DNA of 14,130 nucleotides from Rhodospirillaceae bacterium (GTDB lineage: Bacteria > Pseudomonadota > Alphaproteobacteria > Rhodospirillales > Magnetospirillaceae), in assembly GCA_013349735.1 (NCBI GenBank), contig DUZC01000022.1, positions 1-14,130 of the forward strand, read 5' to 3'. The stretch's first letter is position 1. Every line of letters starts with the position of its first letter. The translations under genes were made by a program, and so were the position numbers. Under the pieces are notes generated by a model that saw nothing but the letters and a program-made list of their open reading frames with translations, was not told the DNA's origin and ran no database searches. Of the stretch, positions 13,947 to 14,130 are shown one piece after another.

Positions 13947-14130
13947 CGATGGCGGATTTTTCTGCTCTTGCCCATTTGCGTCAGGCGACCAAATCCTGGC
14001 ACCAAACCATTGATCACCATCCGTTGCTTTCTCCCTTGGTTCGCCCCGGACTGGATTTAGCGGGCTATGGTCGGGCTCTTGCGGCCTTGCACGGGCCGAT
14101 TTCTGCATTGGAACAGCGCTGTCTGTTGGG
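13943..14130 (+). CDS. bphO: Heme oxygenase (biliverdin-producing), 5' part only
   Basis: The first 62 codons of a heme oxygenase run off the right edge. The sequence L-R-Q-A-T-K-S-W-H-Q-T-I-D-H-H-P-L-L fits the first helix of bacterial heme oxygenases, with a histidine in the position of the proximal heme ligand, followed by a helix with G-Y-G-R-A-L-A-A-L-H-G. The enzyme would open heme to biliverdin, the chromophore of the phytochrome encoded just upstream; bphO-bphP pairs are well known. The start is probably TTG at 13943, which overlaps the phytochrome stop as TTGA and has AGGAG (13930-13934) eight bases before it. ATG at 13949 is the alternative, with a looser Shine-Dalgarno spacing. Most of the protein is outside the window. 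Confidence 0.85.
   Translation, partial: MTMADFSALAHLRQATKSWHQTIDHHPLLSPLVRPGLDLAGYGRALAALHGPISALEQRCLL

Overview
The window looks like chromosomal DNA of an alphaproteobacterium, most likely from the Rhodospirillales (Magnetospirillum-like). This is inferred from moderate-to-high GC, an alphaproteobacterial DUF1491 gene, a DUF2333 gene, and many c-di-GMP and phototransduction proteins. No rRNA, tRNA, insertion sequence, prophage or CRISPR array was recognised.

Layout. (1) 1-515, minus: the N-terminal part of a two-partner-secretion exoprotein (haemagglutinin-type TPS domain), running off the left edge and with a damaged or unusual start. (2) About 516-985: a non-coding gap with one terminator-like hairpin. 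(3) 986-3501: small conserved genes (UPF0158, DUF2934, an unrecognised 92-aa protein, DUF1491 on the opposite strand) and a membrane-anchored DUF2333 protein. (4) 6262 to 3509, minus: a tight three-gene operon encoding an Nramp-superfamily transporter with an altered metal site (DAGG / APW instead of DPGN / MPH), a 64-aa single-span membrane protein, and a soluble PRC-PRC-MgtE_N-CBS-CBS protein. This reads as a metal importer, plausibly for Mg2+, with a built-in sensor subunit. (5) 6493-7656: a bacteriohemerythrin with a TTG start and a convergent stand-alone EAL phosphodiesterase. (6) 8027-14130, plus: a coupled operon of a 1487-aa CheB-CheR-PAS-GGDEF-EAL fusion, an output-less bacteriophytochrome photosensory protein (PAS-GAF-PHY) and the start of a heme oxygenase.

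How the genes may work together. In region 6 the heme oxygenase would make biliverdin, and the phytochrome would bind it through Cys9. The phytochrome carries no kinase or cyclase of its own, but its start codon overlaps the stop of a gene encoding a complete GGDEF-EAL module. The most interesting reading is a split light-responsive c-di-GMP system in which sensor and enzyme, fused in BphG-type proteins, are separate subunits. The neighbouring hemerythrin and EAL genes add possible oxygen and c-di-GMP inputs. Functional links are inferred from gene order; domain calls rest on motifs visible in the translations.
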